From: Streptomyces sp. NBC_01471
GTDB lineage: Bacteria; Actinomycetota; Actinomycetes; Streptomycetales; Streptomycetaceae
DNA length: 64,000 nucleotides
Direction: 5' to 3'
Assembly: GCF_041438865.1 (NCBI RefSeq)
Contig: NZ_CP109450.1
Location: 4,237,001 to 4,301,000, forward strand
Shown: positions 33,818-43,421 of the stretch, in pieces
Position numbering within the stretch: position 1 is the first letter of the stretch
Layout: every line of letters starts with the position of its first letter
Notes under the pieces: generated by a model
What the model was told of the DNA's origin: nothing
Databases searched by the model: none
The model's input: the letters and a program-made list of their open reading frames with translations, nothing else
Translations under genes and position numbers: made by a program

Positions 33818-34246
33818 ATGGCATCACTCAACGTCGGCAATCTCGGGGAGTACCTGCGCGAGCAGCGGCGCACCGCGCAGCTCTCCCTGCGCCAGCTTGC
33901 CGACGCGGCCGGGGTGTCGAATCCGTATCTGAGTCAGATCGAGCGCGGCCTGCGCAAGCCCAGCGCGGACATTCTCCAGCAGCTGGCGAAGGCGCTCCGG
34001 ATCTCCGCGGAGACCCTGTACGTCCAGGCCGGGATCCTTGATGAGCGGGAGCGGGACGAGCTGGAGACGCGCGCCGTCATTCTGGCCGACCCCTCCATAT
34101 CCGAGCGCCAGAAGCAGGTGCTGCTCCAGATCTACGAGTCCTTCCGCAAGGAGAACGGGCTCGAACCGGATGCGCCCCGCACGGCGGACACCGGCAAAGA
34201 AGTACGCGACGTACGCGATGTACGCGACGACCACGAACAGAACTGA
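33818..34246 (+). CDS. XRE-family regulator upstream of hbhA
   Basis: A 142-residue protein with a clear N-terminal helix-turn-helix (LGEYLREQRRTAQLSLRQLADAAGVSNPYLSQIERGLRKPSADILQQLAKAL), then a helical segment and a polar tail with repeated VRD units. It is the counterpart of Rv0474 and shares the Rv0474-Rv0475-Rv0476 gene order. ATG 33818 has no strong ribosome-binding site. It likely binds the palindrome just upstream and controls itself and hbhA. Confidence 0.9.
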   Translation: MASLNVGNLGEYLREQRRTAQLSLRQLADAAGVSNPYLSQIERGLRKPSADILQQLAKALRISAETLYVQAGILDERERDELETRAVILADPSISERQKQVLLQIYESFRKENGLEPDAPRTADTGKEVRDVRDVRDDHEQN

Positions 34247-34264
34247 TCCGGGAGGACCACAGTC

Positions 34265-35035
34265 ATGGCCATCACCGATGACCTGCGCAAGACCCTCACC
34301 GACCCGACCCCCCTCTACTTCGCGGCCGGTACGGCCGACCTCGCCGTGCAGCAGGCCAGGAAGGTGCCCGCGCTGCTGGAGAAGTTCCAGGCCGAGGCGC
34401 CCGCCCGTATCGACGCGGTGCGCAACACCGACCCCAAGGACGTCCAGGACCGCGTGACCACGCAGGCCAAGGAGGCCCAGGCCACCGTCACCGCGAAGGT
34501 CAGCGAGGTGATCGGGGCGTTCGACACCGACCTGAAGAAGCTCGGTGAGACCGCCCAGGACCTGGCGCTGCGCAGCGTGGGCGTGGCCGCGGAGTACGCG
34601 GTCCGGGCCCGTGAGACGTACGAGAAGGTCGCCGAGCGCGGTGAGCAGTCCGTACGCCAGTGGAGGGGCGAGGCCGCCGACGACATCGTCGTGTTCGGCA
34701 CGGTCGTCGAGCCGGACGCCCCGGCCAAGCCGAAGTCCGGGACCAGGACGGCCGGCAAGGCCACGCCCAGGACCACGCCCAAGTCCAGGACCGAGACCAA
34801 GACCGAGGCCAAGACCGAGGCCAAGACCGCGCCGAAGCCGGGGGCCAGGACCGAGTCGCGGATCGCTCAGCCCCGGACCGCCGCCAAGCCCGCGTCCCCC
34901 TCGGCGTCCGCGTCGTCGGCGTCGTCCGCTTCGAAGTCCGACGTGAAGGCCGAGGCCAAGCCGGCCGCCGCGAAGAAGAGCGCCGCCCCGCGCAGCACGA
35001 CGGCGAAGAAGACCACGCCGCCGGCCGGGAAGTAG
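34265..35035 (+). CDS. hbhA: HbhA-like heparin-binding hemagglutinin homologue
   Basis: A 256-residue protein. Residues 1-150 form an amphipathic coiled-coil-like helical domain (MAITDDLRKTLTDPTPLYFAAGTADLAVQQAR, later KVAERGEQSVRQW). The C-terminal third is Lys/Ala/Pro/Thr-rich with repeated TKTEAK and SASSASS units, like the heparin- and DNA-binding tail of mycobacterial HbhA (Rv0475). No signal peptide. In Streptomyces a role as histone-like or membrane-associated protein is possible. It follows the XRE gene by 18 nt, with GGGAGGA before ATG. Confidence 0.88.
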   Translation: MAITDDLRKTLTDPTPLYFAAGTADLAVQQARKVPALLEKFQAEAPARIDAVRNTDPKDVQDRVTTQAKEAQATVTAKVSEVIGAFDTDLKKLGETAQDLALRSVGVAAEYAVRARETYEKVAERGEQSVRQWRGEAADDIVVFGTVVEPDAPAKPKSGTRTAGKATPRTTPKSRTETKTEAKTEAKTAPKPGARTESRIAQPRTAAKPASPSASASSASSASKSDVKAEAKPAAAKKSAAPRSTTAKKTTPPAGK

Positions 35036-35086
35036 CACCTCGGGAAGCAGGGCCCCGGGAAGCAGAACCTCGGGAAGCAAGAGCTT
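35027..35086. repeat. Four 15-bp tandem repeats at the hbhA 3' end
   Basis: Units begin GGGAAG(T/C)A at 35027, 35042, 35057 and 35072 with exact 15-bp periodicity and drift in the last bases. The first unit contains the hbhA stop codon. Slippage or read-through would add repeats to the protein tail. Confidence 0.85.
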
Positions 35087-35215
35087 CCGTTCGCGTCGTA
35101 CGGATGCGGGCGGATTCGGATGGATCAGGCCGGGCCGGGCACCTCCTGGGTGCCCGGCCCGTTCTCCCGGTAGCTTGGCCGTGTTGTTGGCCGGTCGAAC
35201 AGGCGGTGTTGCGCA

Positions 35216-35560
35216 GTGTTGATGCAGGGTTTCGCAGGGTTGATGTCGCTGTTGAGTCTGGCGCTGATCCTCTTCAGTGGCTTCGCGGTGGTGGACGCGG
35301 CGATCCGCCGGGAGGACGCCTACCGCGCCGCGAGCAAGCAGACGAAGCCGTTCTGGCTGATCATCCTGGCCATCGCGTTCGTGGTGAACCTGCTGTTCCC
35401 GATCATGTCGTTCCTGCCCGTCATCGGGCTGGTCGCGACGATCGTCTACATGGTGGACGTGCGTCCGGCGGTCCGGCAGATCGCGGGCGGGGGCCGCGGC
35501 CGCAGAGGCGGCGGCTCCAGCAGCGACGGACCGTACGGCCCGTACAACGGCGGGCGATAG
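35216..35560 (+). CDS. DUF2516 membrane protein
   Basis: A 114-residue protein with three hydrophobic helices (MSLLSLALILFSGFAVVDAAI, FWLIILAIAFVVNLLF and SFLPVIGLVATIVYMVDVR) and a Gly/Arg/Ser-rich cytoplasmic tail. It corresponds to Rv0476 in the same neighbourhood order. GTG 35216 with AGGCGG 9 nt upstream is chosen; ATG 35222 is possible. Function uncharacterised. Confidence 0.85.
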   Translation: MLMQGFAGLMSLLSLALILFSGFAVVDAAIRREDAYRAASKQTKPFWLIILAIAFVVNLLFPIMSFLPVIGLVATIVYMVDVRPAVRQIAGGGRGRRGGGSSSDGPYGPYNGGR

Positions 35561-35644
35561 CCCCGCCGCTCCTCCCGACCACCGGCACGCTGCACGGAAC
35601 GCCCCGGACGCCATGGCATCCGGGGCGTTCCCCGTCCCGGATGC

Positions 35645-36877
35645 CTACTGGCCGTTACCCCGTCGGCGCTCCAGCAGAAGCACCGCCACGTCGTCGGTCA
35701 GTTCGCCGCGGTTCAGGTCGCGGACCTCTGCCACCGCCGCTTCCAGCAGGCTCTCGCCGCGCAGGCCCGCCGTCAGCTGGCGGTCGATCATCTCGACCAT
35801 GCCCTCCTGGCCGAGCCGCTGCGTACCCGCGCCGACCCGGCCCTCGATCAGGCCGTCCGTGTACATCAACAGGTTCCAGGCAGCGCCGAGTTCGACCTGG
35901 CGCCGGGGCCAGCGGGCCTGCGGGAGCAGTCCGAGCGCCGGCCCGCCGTCCTCCTGCGGGAGGAGTTGTGCGGTCCCGCCGTCGCGGGAGACCAGCGGGG
36001 CGGGATGGCCCGCCAGGCAGAGCCCGGCGCGGCGGCCGTCCGGGGCGATGTCGACCGTGCAGAGCGTGGCGAACAGCTCCTCGCTCTCCCGCTCGTGCTC
36101 CAGAACCCGCTGGAGCGTGGAGAGCAGTTGGTCCCCGCAGAGCCCGGCGAAGGTCAACGCCCGCCAGGCGATGCGCAGTTCCACCCCCAGCGCGGCTTCG
36201 TCGGGTCCGTGCCCGCAGACGTCGCCGATCATCGCGTGCACGGTTCCGTCGGGGGTCCGCACCACGTCGTAGAAGTCGCCCCCGAGCAGCGCGCGCGAGC
36301 GGCCCGGGCGGTAGCGCGCGGCGAAGCGCAGGTCCGAGCCCTCCAGGAGCGGCGTCGGGAGCAGGCCGCGCTCCAGGCGGGCGTTCTCCTGGGCTCGCAG
36401 CCGGGACTCGGCCAGCTTGTAGTGCGCGGTGTCGGCGCGCTTGCGCTCCACCGCGTACCGGACGGCACGGTTCAGCAGCCTGCCGTCCAGCTCCTCGCGG
36501 AGCAGGTAGTCCTGCGCTCCGACCCGGACCGCGTCCGCCGCGCTCTCCACGCGGCCCGACGTGGCCAGCGCCAGTACGGCGTGGCCCGGCGCCAGCTTCA
36601 GGACATGGCGGAGTACGGACAGCTCGTCGTCCGCGTCCGCGCCCGGCAGTGCCAGGTCGAGCAGGATGCAGTGCACGTCGTCCGTGAGCAGCCGCTCGGC
36701 CTCGGTGAGGTTCCGCGCGGTACGGACGCGTACCCGCGTCCCGGAGGCGTCGAGCAGCTCCGGAACCGTGAAAGTGCCCGCTGGATCGTTCTCGATCACC
36801 AGCAGCGTCAGGTCGGTGCTGCCGGTGGAGTCCGGTCCCCTGGTCTGGTGGGGCAGAACGGTCTGACCGTTCTCCAT
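35645..36877 (-). CDS. Receiver-PP2C (RsbU/SpoIIE-type) phosphatase
   Basis: A 410-residue signalling protein. A receiver domain (about 20-145) has its phospho-acceptor Asp in CILLDLALPG; a coiled-coil linker (RADTAHYKLAESRLRAQENARLERGLLP) follows, then a PP2C-like phosphatase domain with the metal ligands GGDFYDVV, IGDVCGHGPDEAAL and TDGLIEGR and a terminal LTDDVAVLLLERR. Such enzymes dephosphorylate anti-anti-sigma factors to release sigma-B-type regulators. No partner is adjacent. Cytoplasmic. Confidence 0.91.
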   Translation of the reverse strand: MENGQTVLPHQTRGPDSTGSTDLTLLVIENDPAGTFTVPELLDASGTRVRVRTARNLTEAERLLTDDVHCILLDLALPGADADDELSVLRHVLKLAPGHAVLALATSGRVESAADAVRVGAQDYLLREELDGRLLNRAVRYAVERKRADTAHYKLAESRLRAQENARLERGLLPTPLLEGSDLRFAARYRPGRSRALLGGDFYDVVRTPDGTVHAMIGDVCGHGPDEAALGVELRIAWRALTFAGLCGDQLLSTLQRVLEHERESEELFATLCTVDIAPDGRRAGLCLAGHPAPLVSRDGGTAQLLPQEDGGPALGLLPQARWPRRQVELGAAWNLLMYTDGLIEGRVGAGTQRLGQEGMVEMIDRQLTAGLRGESLLEAAVAEVRDLNRGELTDDVAVLLLERRRGNGQ

Positions 36878-37199
36878 CGCTTCGGTTTCCTTCCCTCCCC
36901 CCGAGGGCGCGGTGGAACGCCAGTCGACGCACCACCAGACGGGGACCTTAGCGGTTGCCGGGGCCCCAGCGGAATGGCACCGGAGAAACCGCCGGGGTCA
37001 TATGCCCTCTCCGGGCCCGCATCCGGCGGTTTGACGGTGTGCGGCCCCATGACGAAGGTCACTCGGGGGCCCGCCGGACCCCGGGTGACGCACGCCACGG
37101 GACGGCCGCCCGCGGAGCGGCGGGGAGGGAGAGCGCGAGGGCGGGCGGCGGGGCCGGGCAGAGGCCGGACCTGGCGGGCCCGGGATCAGGACAGAGCGG
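36878..37199. other. Intergenic region upstream of the phosphatase
   Basis: Holds the phosphatase promoter region on one side and the hairpin at 37058-37089 that follows the NlpC/P60 gene. No credible reading frame on either strand beyond chance high-GC frames. Confidence 0.6.
37058..37089 (-). terminator. Hairpin downstream of the NlpC/P60 gene
   Basis: The 11-bp arms 37058-37068 and 37079-37089 pair with a single G-U and a 10-nt loop. It lies 111 nt past the hydrolase stop codon on the minus strand, as expected for an actinobacterial terminator without a U-tract. Confidence 0.55.
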
Positions 37200-38354
37200 T
37201 TACTTGTCCGGCCGGACCACGCCGAGGATCGGCATCGAGCCCGCGCCGCCGATCGTGACGTCCCTGCCGGGCCGTGGGGCGTTCACCATCGCCCCGTCGC
37301 CTATGTACATCCCGACATGGGTCGCGTCCGAGAAGTAGATGATCAGGTCCCCGGGGCGCATGTCCTTCACCGGGACGTGCGGCAGCTGCTTCCACTGCTC
37401 CTGCGAGGTGCGGGGGATGGGGTTCCCCGCCGCCGCCCACGCCTGGGAGGTCAGGCCGGAGCAGTCGTACGACTTCGGCCCCGTCGCGCCCCACACGTAC
37501 GGCTTGCCGATCTGGTCCGTGGCGAACTTGACGGCCTTCTTGCCCTCGGCGCTCGCCTTGTTGTTGATCTCCTTGAGGATTCCGGAGCTGAGCCAGGCCG
37601 TCTGGGCCTTGAACTCCTGCTCCTCCTCAAGCTTCTTGAGCCGTGCGCGTTCCTTCTTGGCCAGGCCCGATTCGAGCTTCTTGGCCGCCTCGATCTTCTG
37701 CTCGATGTCCTTCTTGTTCTTGGCCTGCTTCTTCCGGTTGGACTCCAGCTTCTGCCACTGGTCGGCGGCGTCCTGGGTGTATGCCGTCAAGTCCTTCTGC
37801 GTCTGGTCCATTTCGGCCAGCAGGTTCTTCTGTGCCTGCTGGCCCGAGCGCAGCCGGTCGGCGCCGTCGAGGAAGCTGTCCGGGTCACCGCTGAGCATCA
37901 GCTGCGCGGCGGGCGGCAGGCCGCTGTCCCGGTACTGGGCGCGCGCCTCGGCGCCTGCCGCCTTCTTCAGGGCGGAGATCTTCGACTGGCCCCTGACGAT
38001 GCGCTGGGCCAGTTTCACGATCTCGGACGACTGCTTCTCGGACTGCTCCTTGGCCAGGTTGTACGCGTCCGTGGCGGAGCCGGCCTGACGGTAGAGGTCG
38101 TCGATCTTCTGGCGGACGGCTTGGAGGCGGTCGGTATCAGCTGATCGTGAGCCGTCGGATCCCGAGCCGTCGGCTGGCGAGCCGTCGGATCCGGACCCCT
38201 TGGATCCGGACCCCTTGGACCCGGAGTCCGCAGCCCCGGAATCCGCAGCCCCGGAGTGCGGCGGCCTGGGATCGGCGTACGCGGCAGTCGGCACGGTCAG
38301 CACGGTCAGTGCGCAGACCAGCGTGATCGCGGCGGCGCAGCGGCGTCGGTTCAC
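37200..38354 (-). CDS. Secreted NlpC/P60 peptidoglycan hydrolase with coiled coil
   Basis: A 384-residue exported protein. It has a signal peptide (MNRRRCAAAITLVCALTVLTVPTAAYA), a Ser/Gly/Asp repeat region (about 35-75), a long coiled coil (about 76-255) and a C-terminal NlpC/P60 endopeptidase domain. The catalytic residues are Cys in SYDCSGLT, His in ATHVGMYIG and a third residue near MVNAP. It should cleave peptide stems of peptidoglycan. The layout resembles RipA/CwlO-type enzymes whose coiled coil gates activity. A terminator-like hairpin follows. Confidence 0.92.
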   Translation of the reverse strand: MNRRRCAAAITLVCALTVLTVPTAAYADPRPPHSGAADSGAADSGSKGSGSKGSGSDGSPADGSGSDGSRSADTDRLQAVRQKIDDLYRQAGSATDAYNLAKEQSEKQSSEIVKLAQRIVRGQSKISALKKAAGAEARAQYRDSGLPPAAQLMLSGDPDSFLDGADRLRSGQQAQKNLLAEMDQTQKDLTAYTQDAADQWQKLESNRKKQAKNKKDIEQKIEAAKKLESGLAKKERARLKKLEEEQEFKAQTAWLSSGILKEINNKASAEGKKAVKFATDQIGKPYVWGATGPKSYDCSGLTSQAWAAAGNPIPRTSQEQWKQLPHVPVKDMRPGDLIIYFSDATHVGMYIGDGAMVNAPRPGRDVTIGGAGSMPILGVVRPDK

Positions 38355-38517
38355 GAGCTCCCCCTCCAGAGCTGAAACAGACCTGATTTACCGTCAGTAA
38401 CTTAGGTGGCGTTGGCGCGATAGTGCCATGCCCTGCGCGAATGCGACAGAGGTGTACAACAACTCCCCGGCCCCACCCGTGCCCCGCGTCACTCCCTGCC
38501 CGGTCGGACGAACGGAA

Positions 38518-39384
38518 TCAGCTCCGAGTTCCCGCCAGCGGCGCCAGGGCCGCCCAGTTCACGGTGACTTCACCCTGCCGCCACCTGCGGACGTCGTCGG
38601 CCAGCGGCCAGTCGGCCGCGAGCGAGCGCACGGTGTTGATCCAGCGCTGCCGGGCGCCGAGCGAGGCGTACGGGGCCGCCGCGGCCCAGGCGCGGTCGAA
38701 GTCCCGCAGAAAGGCGTGCACCGGCTCTCCGGGTACGTTCCGGTGGATCAGTGCCTTCGGCAGCCGTTCCGCCAGGTCGGACGGCTGGTGCAGCGAGCCG
38801 AGCCGGGTCGCGAACGTCACCGTGCGCGGCCCGCCGGGCCCCAGCGCGACCCACACATGCCGCCGCCCGATCTCGTCGCAGGTGCCCTCGACCAGCAGCC
38901 CGTCCGGCGCGAGCCGCGCGCACAGCCGCTGCCAGACGGCGGCGACCTGCTCCTCGTCGTACTGGCGCAGCACATTGGCCGCCCGGATCAGCGAGGGGCT
39001 GCGGCCGTCCAGCGGCACTTCGAAACCGCCGTGCCGGAAGGCGAGGCCCGGCCGCTCGTACGGCTTCGCGGCCGCGACCCGGGCCGGCTCGATCTCGATG
39101 CCGACGACCTCGGCGGCAGGCGCGGCCGTACGCAGCCGCTGGAGCAGCTCCACGGCGGTCCAGGGGGCCGCTCCGTACCCGAGGTCCACCGCGAGGGGGT
39201 CGGCCGAGCGCCGCAGGGCGGGCCCGTGCACGGCGGCGATCCAGCGGTCCATCCGGCGCAGCCGGTTCGGGTTGGTGGTCCCGCGGGTCACGGCCCCCAC
39301 CGGACGGGCGCCCGTCGTACGGACCGTCGTACGGACTCCGGCTGAGGGGGCACCGCCGGGGCGGCGGGGGGAGGGCTGGACCAT
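38518..39384 (-). CDS. Class I SAM-dependent methyltransferase
   Basis: A 288-residue Rossmann methyltransferase. The SAM-binding motif is DLGYGAAPWTAVEL, with the acidic residue after strand 2 in VVGIEIEPARV and a post-III block LAPDGLLVEGTCDEIGRRHVWV. The ~40-residue N-terminus is disordered. It is divergent from mshA with a ~140-bp gap. Substrate unknown; position next to mshA is common in Streptomyces, but no mycothiol role is established. Confidence 0.8.
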   Translation of the reverse strand: MVQPSPRRPGGAPSAGVRTTVRTTGARPVGAVTRGTTNPNRLRRMDRWIAAVHGPALRRSADPLAVDLGYGAAPWTAVELLQRLRTAAPAAEVVGIEIEPARVAAAKPYERPGLAFRHGGFEVPLDGRSPSLIRAANVLRQYDEEQVAAVWQRLCARLAPDGLLVEGTCDEIGRRHVWVALGPGGPRTVTFATRLGSLHQPSDLAERLPKALIHRNVPGEPVHAFLRDFDRAWAAAAPYASLGARQRWINTVRSLAADWPLADDVRRWRQGEVTVNWAALAPLAGTRS

Positions 39385-39524
39385 GCCCGAAGGGTATGTG
39401 AGGCGTGTCGAGGTAATTATTAGGCAAAGCGGAAATGCGACAGGGCGTCCCGCTGTTCCAGAGGTCTGACGGGGTACGCCTGCCCTGGAGTCGAGCGTGC
39501 CCGCGCGAGGAGAGGACCGTCCAC

Positions 39525-40874
39525 GTGAGCCAGTACGTGTCCCGGCTCGGCGGCCGGATCACGGGACCCGCACGGCCGCCCAGGCTGAAGTTCGCCGGGC
39601 ACCGCAGGCCGCGCAGGGTCGCCATGCTCAGCGTGCACACCTCGCCCCTGCACCAGCCGGGCACCGGCGACGCGGGCGGCATGAACGTCTACATCGTGGA
39701 GCTGGCGAAGCGGCTGGCCGCGATCAACATCGAGGTGGAGATCTTCACCCGCGCCACGACGGGCGGCCTCCCGCCGCTCGTCGAGCTGGCGCCCGGCGTG
39801 CTCGTACGCCATGTGGACGCCGGCCCCTACGAGGGCCTGGCCAAGGAGGAGCTGCCCGCCCAGCTCTGCGCCTTCACCCACGGTGTGATGCAGGCCTGGG
39901 CCGGACACCGGCCCGGCTACTACGACCTGGTCCACTCCCACTACTGGCTCTCCGGCCACGTCGGCTGGCTCGCCGCCGAGCGCTGGGGCGCGCCGCTCGT
40001 CCACGCCATGCACACCATGGCGAAGGTCAAGAACGCCGCGCTGGCCGACGGTGACACCCCCGAGCCCCCCGCGCGGGTCATCGGCGAGACGCAGATCGTG
40101 CGGGCGTCCGACCGGCTCATCGCCAACACCGAGGAGGAGGCCGACGAGCTGGTACGCCATTACGAGGCCGACTCCGGCAAGGTCGCCGTCGTCCACCCCG
40201 GCGTGAATCTCGACCGCTTCCGGCCCGCGGACGGGCGGTCCGCCGCCCGGGCCCGCCTCGGGCTGCCGCAGGACGCCTTCGTACCGCTCTTCGCCGGCCG
40301 CATCCAGCCGCTCAAGGCGCCCGACATCCTGCTGCGCGCGGCGGCGGTCCTGCTCGACCAGGACCCCTCGCTGCGCAAGCGCATGGTGGTGCCGGTGGTC
40401 GGCGGCCCCAGCGGCAGCGGGCTCGCCAAGCCGGAGGGCCTGCAGAAGCTGGCCGCCCGGCTCGGTATCGCGGACATCGTCCGGTTCAATCCGCCGGTCG
40501 GCCAGGACCAGCTCGCCGACTGGTTCCGGGCCGCGTCCGTGCTGGTCATGCCCTCGTACAACGAATCCTTCGGGCTGGTCGCCATCGAGGCCCAGGCGGC
40601 CGGAACGCCGGTGGTGGCCGCCGAGGTCGGCGGGCTGCCCGTCGCCGTACGCGAGGGGTCGACCGGATTCCTCATCCCCGGCCACGACCCGGCGCGGTAC
40701 GCGGAGGCGCTGCGCCGGTTCATCGAGAACCCGCGGCTGGTGGACGAGATGGGCGGGGCCGCCGCGCTCCATGCCGGCCGGTTCGGCTGGGACACGGCCG
40801 CGTCGGCGACCGCGGACGTCTACACGGCAGCGGTGCACGAACACCGCCGTCGCGTACGCTCGCACCATGGCTGA
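39525..40874 (+). CDS. mshA: MshA, mycothiol biosynthesis glycosyltransferase
   Basis: A 449-residue GT-B enzyme that transfers GlcNAc from UDP-GlcNAc to 1L-myo-inositol 1-phosphate, the first mycothiol step. The family signature HTSPLHQPGTGDAGGMNVYIVELA and the retaining-GT motif PSYNESFGLVAIEAQAAGTPVVA are present. GTG 39525 (VSQYVSRLGG) is chosen, with GGAGAGGA upstream; an in-frame ATG at 39435 is unlikely. The stop overlaps the next gene by 8 nt. Cytoplasmic. Confidence 0.95.
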   Translation: MSQYVSRLGGRITGPARPPRLKFAGHRRPRRVAMLSVHTSPLHQPGTGDAGGMNVYIVELAKRLAAINIEVEIFTRATTGGLPPLVELAPGVLVRHVDAGPYEGLAKEELPAQLCAFTHGVMQAWAGHRPGYYDLVHSHYWLSGHVGWLAAERWGAPLVHAMHTMAKVKNAALADGDTPEPPARVIGETQIVRASDRLIANTEEEADELVRHYEADSGKVAVVHPGVNLDRFRPADGRSAARARLGLPQDAFVPLFAGRIQPLKAPDILLRAAAVLLDQDPSLRKRMVVPVVGGPSGSGLAKPEGLQKLAARLGIADIVRFNPPVGQDQLADWFRAASVLVMPSYNESFGLVAIEAQAAGTPVVAAEVGGLPVAVREGSTGFLIPGHDPARYAEALRRFIENPRLVDEMGGAAALHAGRFGWDTAASATADVYTAAVHEHRRRVRSHHG

Positions 40875-41376
40875 TCAGGCTGGCGACGCCGACGTACGCG
40901 AGGTCCTGGAACAGGCGTTCAAGGACGCCGAGCTGGAGTGGGAGAGCCCGGAACCCGGCTCCTACGTGGTGAAGCTCCCCGGCACCCGGAAGCTCTCCAC
41001 CACCTGCTCGCTGATCGTCGGGAAGCACTCGCTCTCGGTCAACGCGTTCGTGATCCGGCACCCCGACGAGAACGACGCGGCAGTGCACCGATGGCTGCTG
41101 GAGCGCAACCTCCGTCTGTACGGGGTGAGTTACGCGATCGATTCGCTCGGCGACATCTATCTCGCCGGGAAGCTGCCGCTGTCCGTGGTCACGCCGGACG
41201 AGATCGACCGGCTGCTGGGATCGGTCCTGGAGGCGGCCGACGGGCCCTTCAACACGCTGCTCGAACTGGGCTTCGCCAGTGCGATCAAGCGGGAGTACGC
41301 GTGGCGGGTGTCGCGGGGCGAACCGACCCGGAACCTGGACGCGTTCACGCATCTGACCCGCGAGTCGAGTAGCTGA
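40867..41376 (+). CDS. YbjN-domain protein coupled to mshA
   Basis: A 169-residue cytosolic protein starting at ATG 40867 inside the end of mshA. It is of the YbjN/DUF1790 type, with a chaperone-like alpha/beta fold (LSTTCSLIVGKHSLSVNAFVIRHPDENDAAVHRWLLERN, then LPLSVVTPDEIDRLLGSVLEAADGPFNTLLELGFASAIKREYAWR). The family is found widely, and the link to mshA by overlap is frequent in actinobacteria. Biochemical role unknown. Confidence 0.85.
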   Translation: MADQAGDADVREVLEQAFKDAELEWESPEPGSYVVKLPGTRKLSTTCSLIVGKHSLSVNAFVIRHPDENDAAVHRWLLERNLRLYGVSYAIDSLGDIYLAGKLPLSVVTPDEIDRLLGSVLEAADGPFNTLLELGFASAIKREYAWRVSRGEPTRNLDAFTHLTRESSS

Positions 41377-41624
41377 CACCCGCCCCTATAGGGATCCCCC
41401 CCCCGTGACGGGTGCACCCCCGGCCGGTGCTGCATGCCCGGTCGGCCCCGTGCCCCCGGCCGACGCCGCCGCGAGGGTGTGTCGGCGCCGGTGCCGGTCT
41501 CGGCGTTTCTGTGCGGCTCCCTGCCTGCCTCTTCCCCGCCCACCGACCCTCATGGCATGCTCACGACCGACTCACTCGTGAACGCAGTTCATATGCATGT
41601 CCACCCATGAAAGGGGCGGGTCCC

Positions 41625-43337
41625 ATGGGGAACATCAGCAGACGCGCACTGCTCGGCAGCGCCACGGCCGTCGCGGCCGTCGCGGCCGTCGTCGTGTCGG
41701 GAGGGGGATCCGTTGCCGCACCGCGCGGACGGACGCCCGCCGCCCGTCCGCCGGAGCGGGCCGGCGGACGGGCCCCCGCCACCACCCCGCTCTGGCGGGA
41801 GTTCGCGCGGACCCCGTACACGCACCCCCAGATCCCGTACATCGGCGGAGCCGGCCGCCGCACGGGGGAGCGCCGCTTCCCCCGGCTCCCCGTCGTGGCC
41901 GACGTCCGGGAGTACGGCGCGGTCCCGGACGGCTCCGCCGACTCGGCGCCCGCGATCAACCGCGCCATCGCCGCCGCCGGCCGGCGCGGCGGTGGCACGG
42001 TCCTCGTCCCGCCGGGAACCTTCCGTATCGACGACCTCATCCGTATCGGGCACAGCGACGTCGTACTGCGCGGCGCGGGCAGCGGGCGCACCACCCTCCA
42101 CGCGACGAAGAGCCTCACCGAGCTGATCGGCCCCTACGGATCCCGGTACGGCGGCAACAAGTCCTCGTGGTCCTGGGCGGGCGGGCTCATCTGGCTCTGC
42201 CCCGAGGCGCGGTTCGCGAGCCTGACGGCCGCCATCACCTCCGCTGCCTGGCCCTTCGAGGGGTGGACGGGCAACAGACGCGACGAGTGGCACACCCTCA
42301 CCACCGTCGCCCCGGCCCGGCAGGGCGACCGCACGGTCACCGTCGCGGACACCGCGAAGCTCCACCCCGGCGATCTCGTGCTGCTCCGGCTCGCGGACGA
42401 CGCGGGGCACACGCTCCTGGAGCACATGGCGGGCGGCGGACCGGGCCCCGAGGCGTACGAGTGGGACGACAAGACCAAGCTGACCTCGTACGTCCCCTAT
42501 GAGTGGCCCGTACGCATCACAGCGGTACGCGGCCGCCGGCTCACCCTGGAACGCCCCCTTCCGCTCGACATCCGCCCCGAATGGGACCCCCGGCTCACCA
42601 CACACGTCGCGCCGCTGACCGGGTCCGCCGTGGAGGGGCTCACGCTCGAAGCGGTACTCACCCCGCAGTCGCCGCACCTGCTCGACAAGGGGTACAACGG
42701 CGTCGCGTTCCAGTGCGCGTACGACTGCTGGGCCGACGACGTCGTCGTACGGAACGTCGACAACGGCTTCGGACTGGTCGCCGCGTCCGCCACCACCCTG
42801 CGCCGCACCCGCGTCGAGGGCCGGGGCTCGCACCATCCGTACTTCTGCCGGGAGGGGTCGCACGACAACCTCGTCGAGGAGTTCACGATCGCCGAGCGCA
42901 CCGTGCCCGCCCCGGCGGGCACCCAGCTGCACGGCATCAACGTCGAGGGGCTCTCCAGCCACAACGTCTGGTCGCGCGGGGTGATGGAGATGGGCACCTT
43001 CGACTCGCACCGGGGGCTGCCGTTCGCCAATGTGCGGACCGACATCACCGTCAACAACGACGGGCAGCACGGCGGGGACGCCTCGGCCGGCCCGCTCTTC
43101 GGCGCCCGGTTCACCCACTGGAACATCCGGGTCACCAACGGCCGCGAGGGCCTGATGAAGATCGACGGCCTCGCCCCGTACAGCGCGAGCGTCGGGATCA
43201 GCACGGTCAGGCCGTTCGGGCAGATCGACGTGCCGGACTTCCCGGGTGATCTGCACACGCGCCTTGAGGCGTACGGAGCGCCGGAGTCCGTACGCCCCGC
43301 CAATCTGCACGACGCCCAGCGGGCGCTGAACCCGTAG
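41625..43337 (+). CDS. Tat-exported right-handed beta-helix protein
   Basis: About 570 residues from ATG 41625. A twin-arginine signal (SRRALLGSATAVAAVAAVVV) is followed by a Pro/Arg-rich linker. The pectate-lyase-3-like region opens with DVREYGAVPDGSADSAPAINRAIAAAGRRGGGTVLVPPGTFRI. Later coils carry VEGLTLEAVLTPQSPHLL and DDVVVRNVDNGFGLV. It is probably an exported polysaccharide lyase or hydrolase whose substrate is not readable. The codon bias is typical of the host. No partner genes. Confidence 0.85.
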   Translation: MGNISRRALLGSATAVAAVAAVVVSGGGSVAAPRGRTPAARPPERAGGRAPATTPLWREFARTPYTHPQIPYIGGAGRRTGERRFPRLPVVADVREYGAVPDGSADSAPAINRAIAAAGRRGGGTVLVPPGTFRIDDLIRIGHSDVVLRGAGSGRTTLHATKSLTELIGPYGSRYGGNKSSWSWAGGLIWLCPEARFASLTAAITSAAWPFEGWTGNRRDEWHTLTTVAPARQGDRTVTVADTAKLHPGDLVLLRLADDAGHTLLEHMAGGGPGPEAYEWDDKTKLTSYVPYEWPVRITAVRGRRLTLERPLPLDIRPEWDPRLTTHVAPLTGSAVEGLTLEAVLTPQSPHLLDKGYNGVAFQCAYDCWADDVVVRNVDNGFGLVAASATTLRRTRVEGRGSHHPYFCREGSHDNLVEEFTIAERTVPAPAGTQLHGINVEGLSSHNVWSRGVMEMGTFDSHRGLPFANVRTDITVNNDGQHGGDASAGPLFGARFTHWNIRVTNGREGLMKIDGLAPYSASVGISTVRPFGQIDVPDFPGDLHTRLEAYGAPESVRPANLHDAQRALNP

Positions 43338-43421
43338 CGACCCGTAGCGACCCGTGCGCCCCCTCCGGGGCCGGGGCGTCCCCGCGTGCGGGATCCCCGG
43401 CTCCGGTGGAACATTTCCTCC

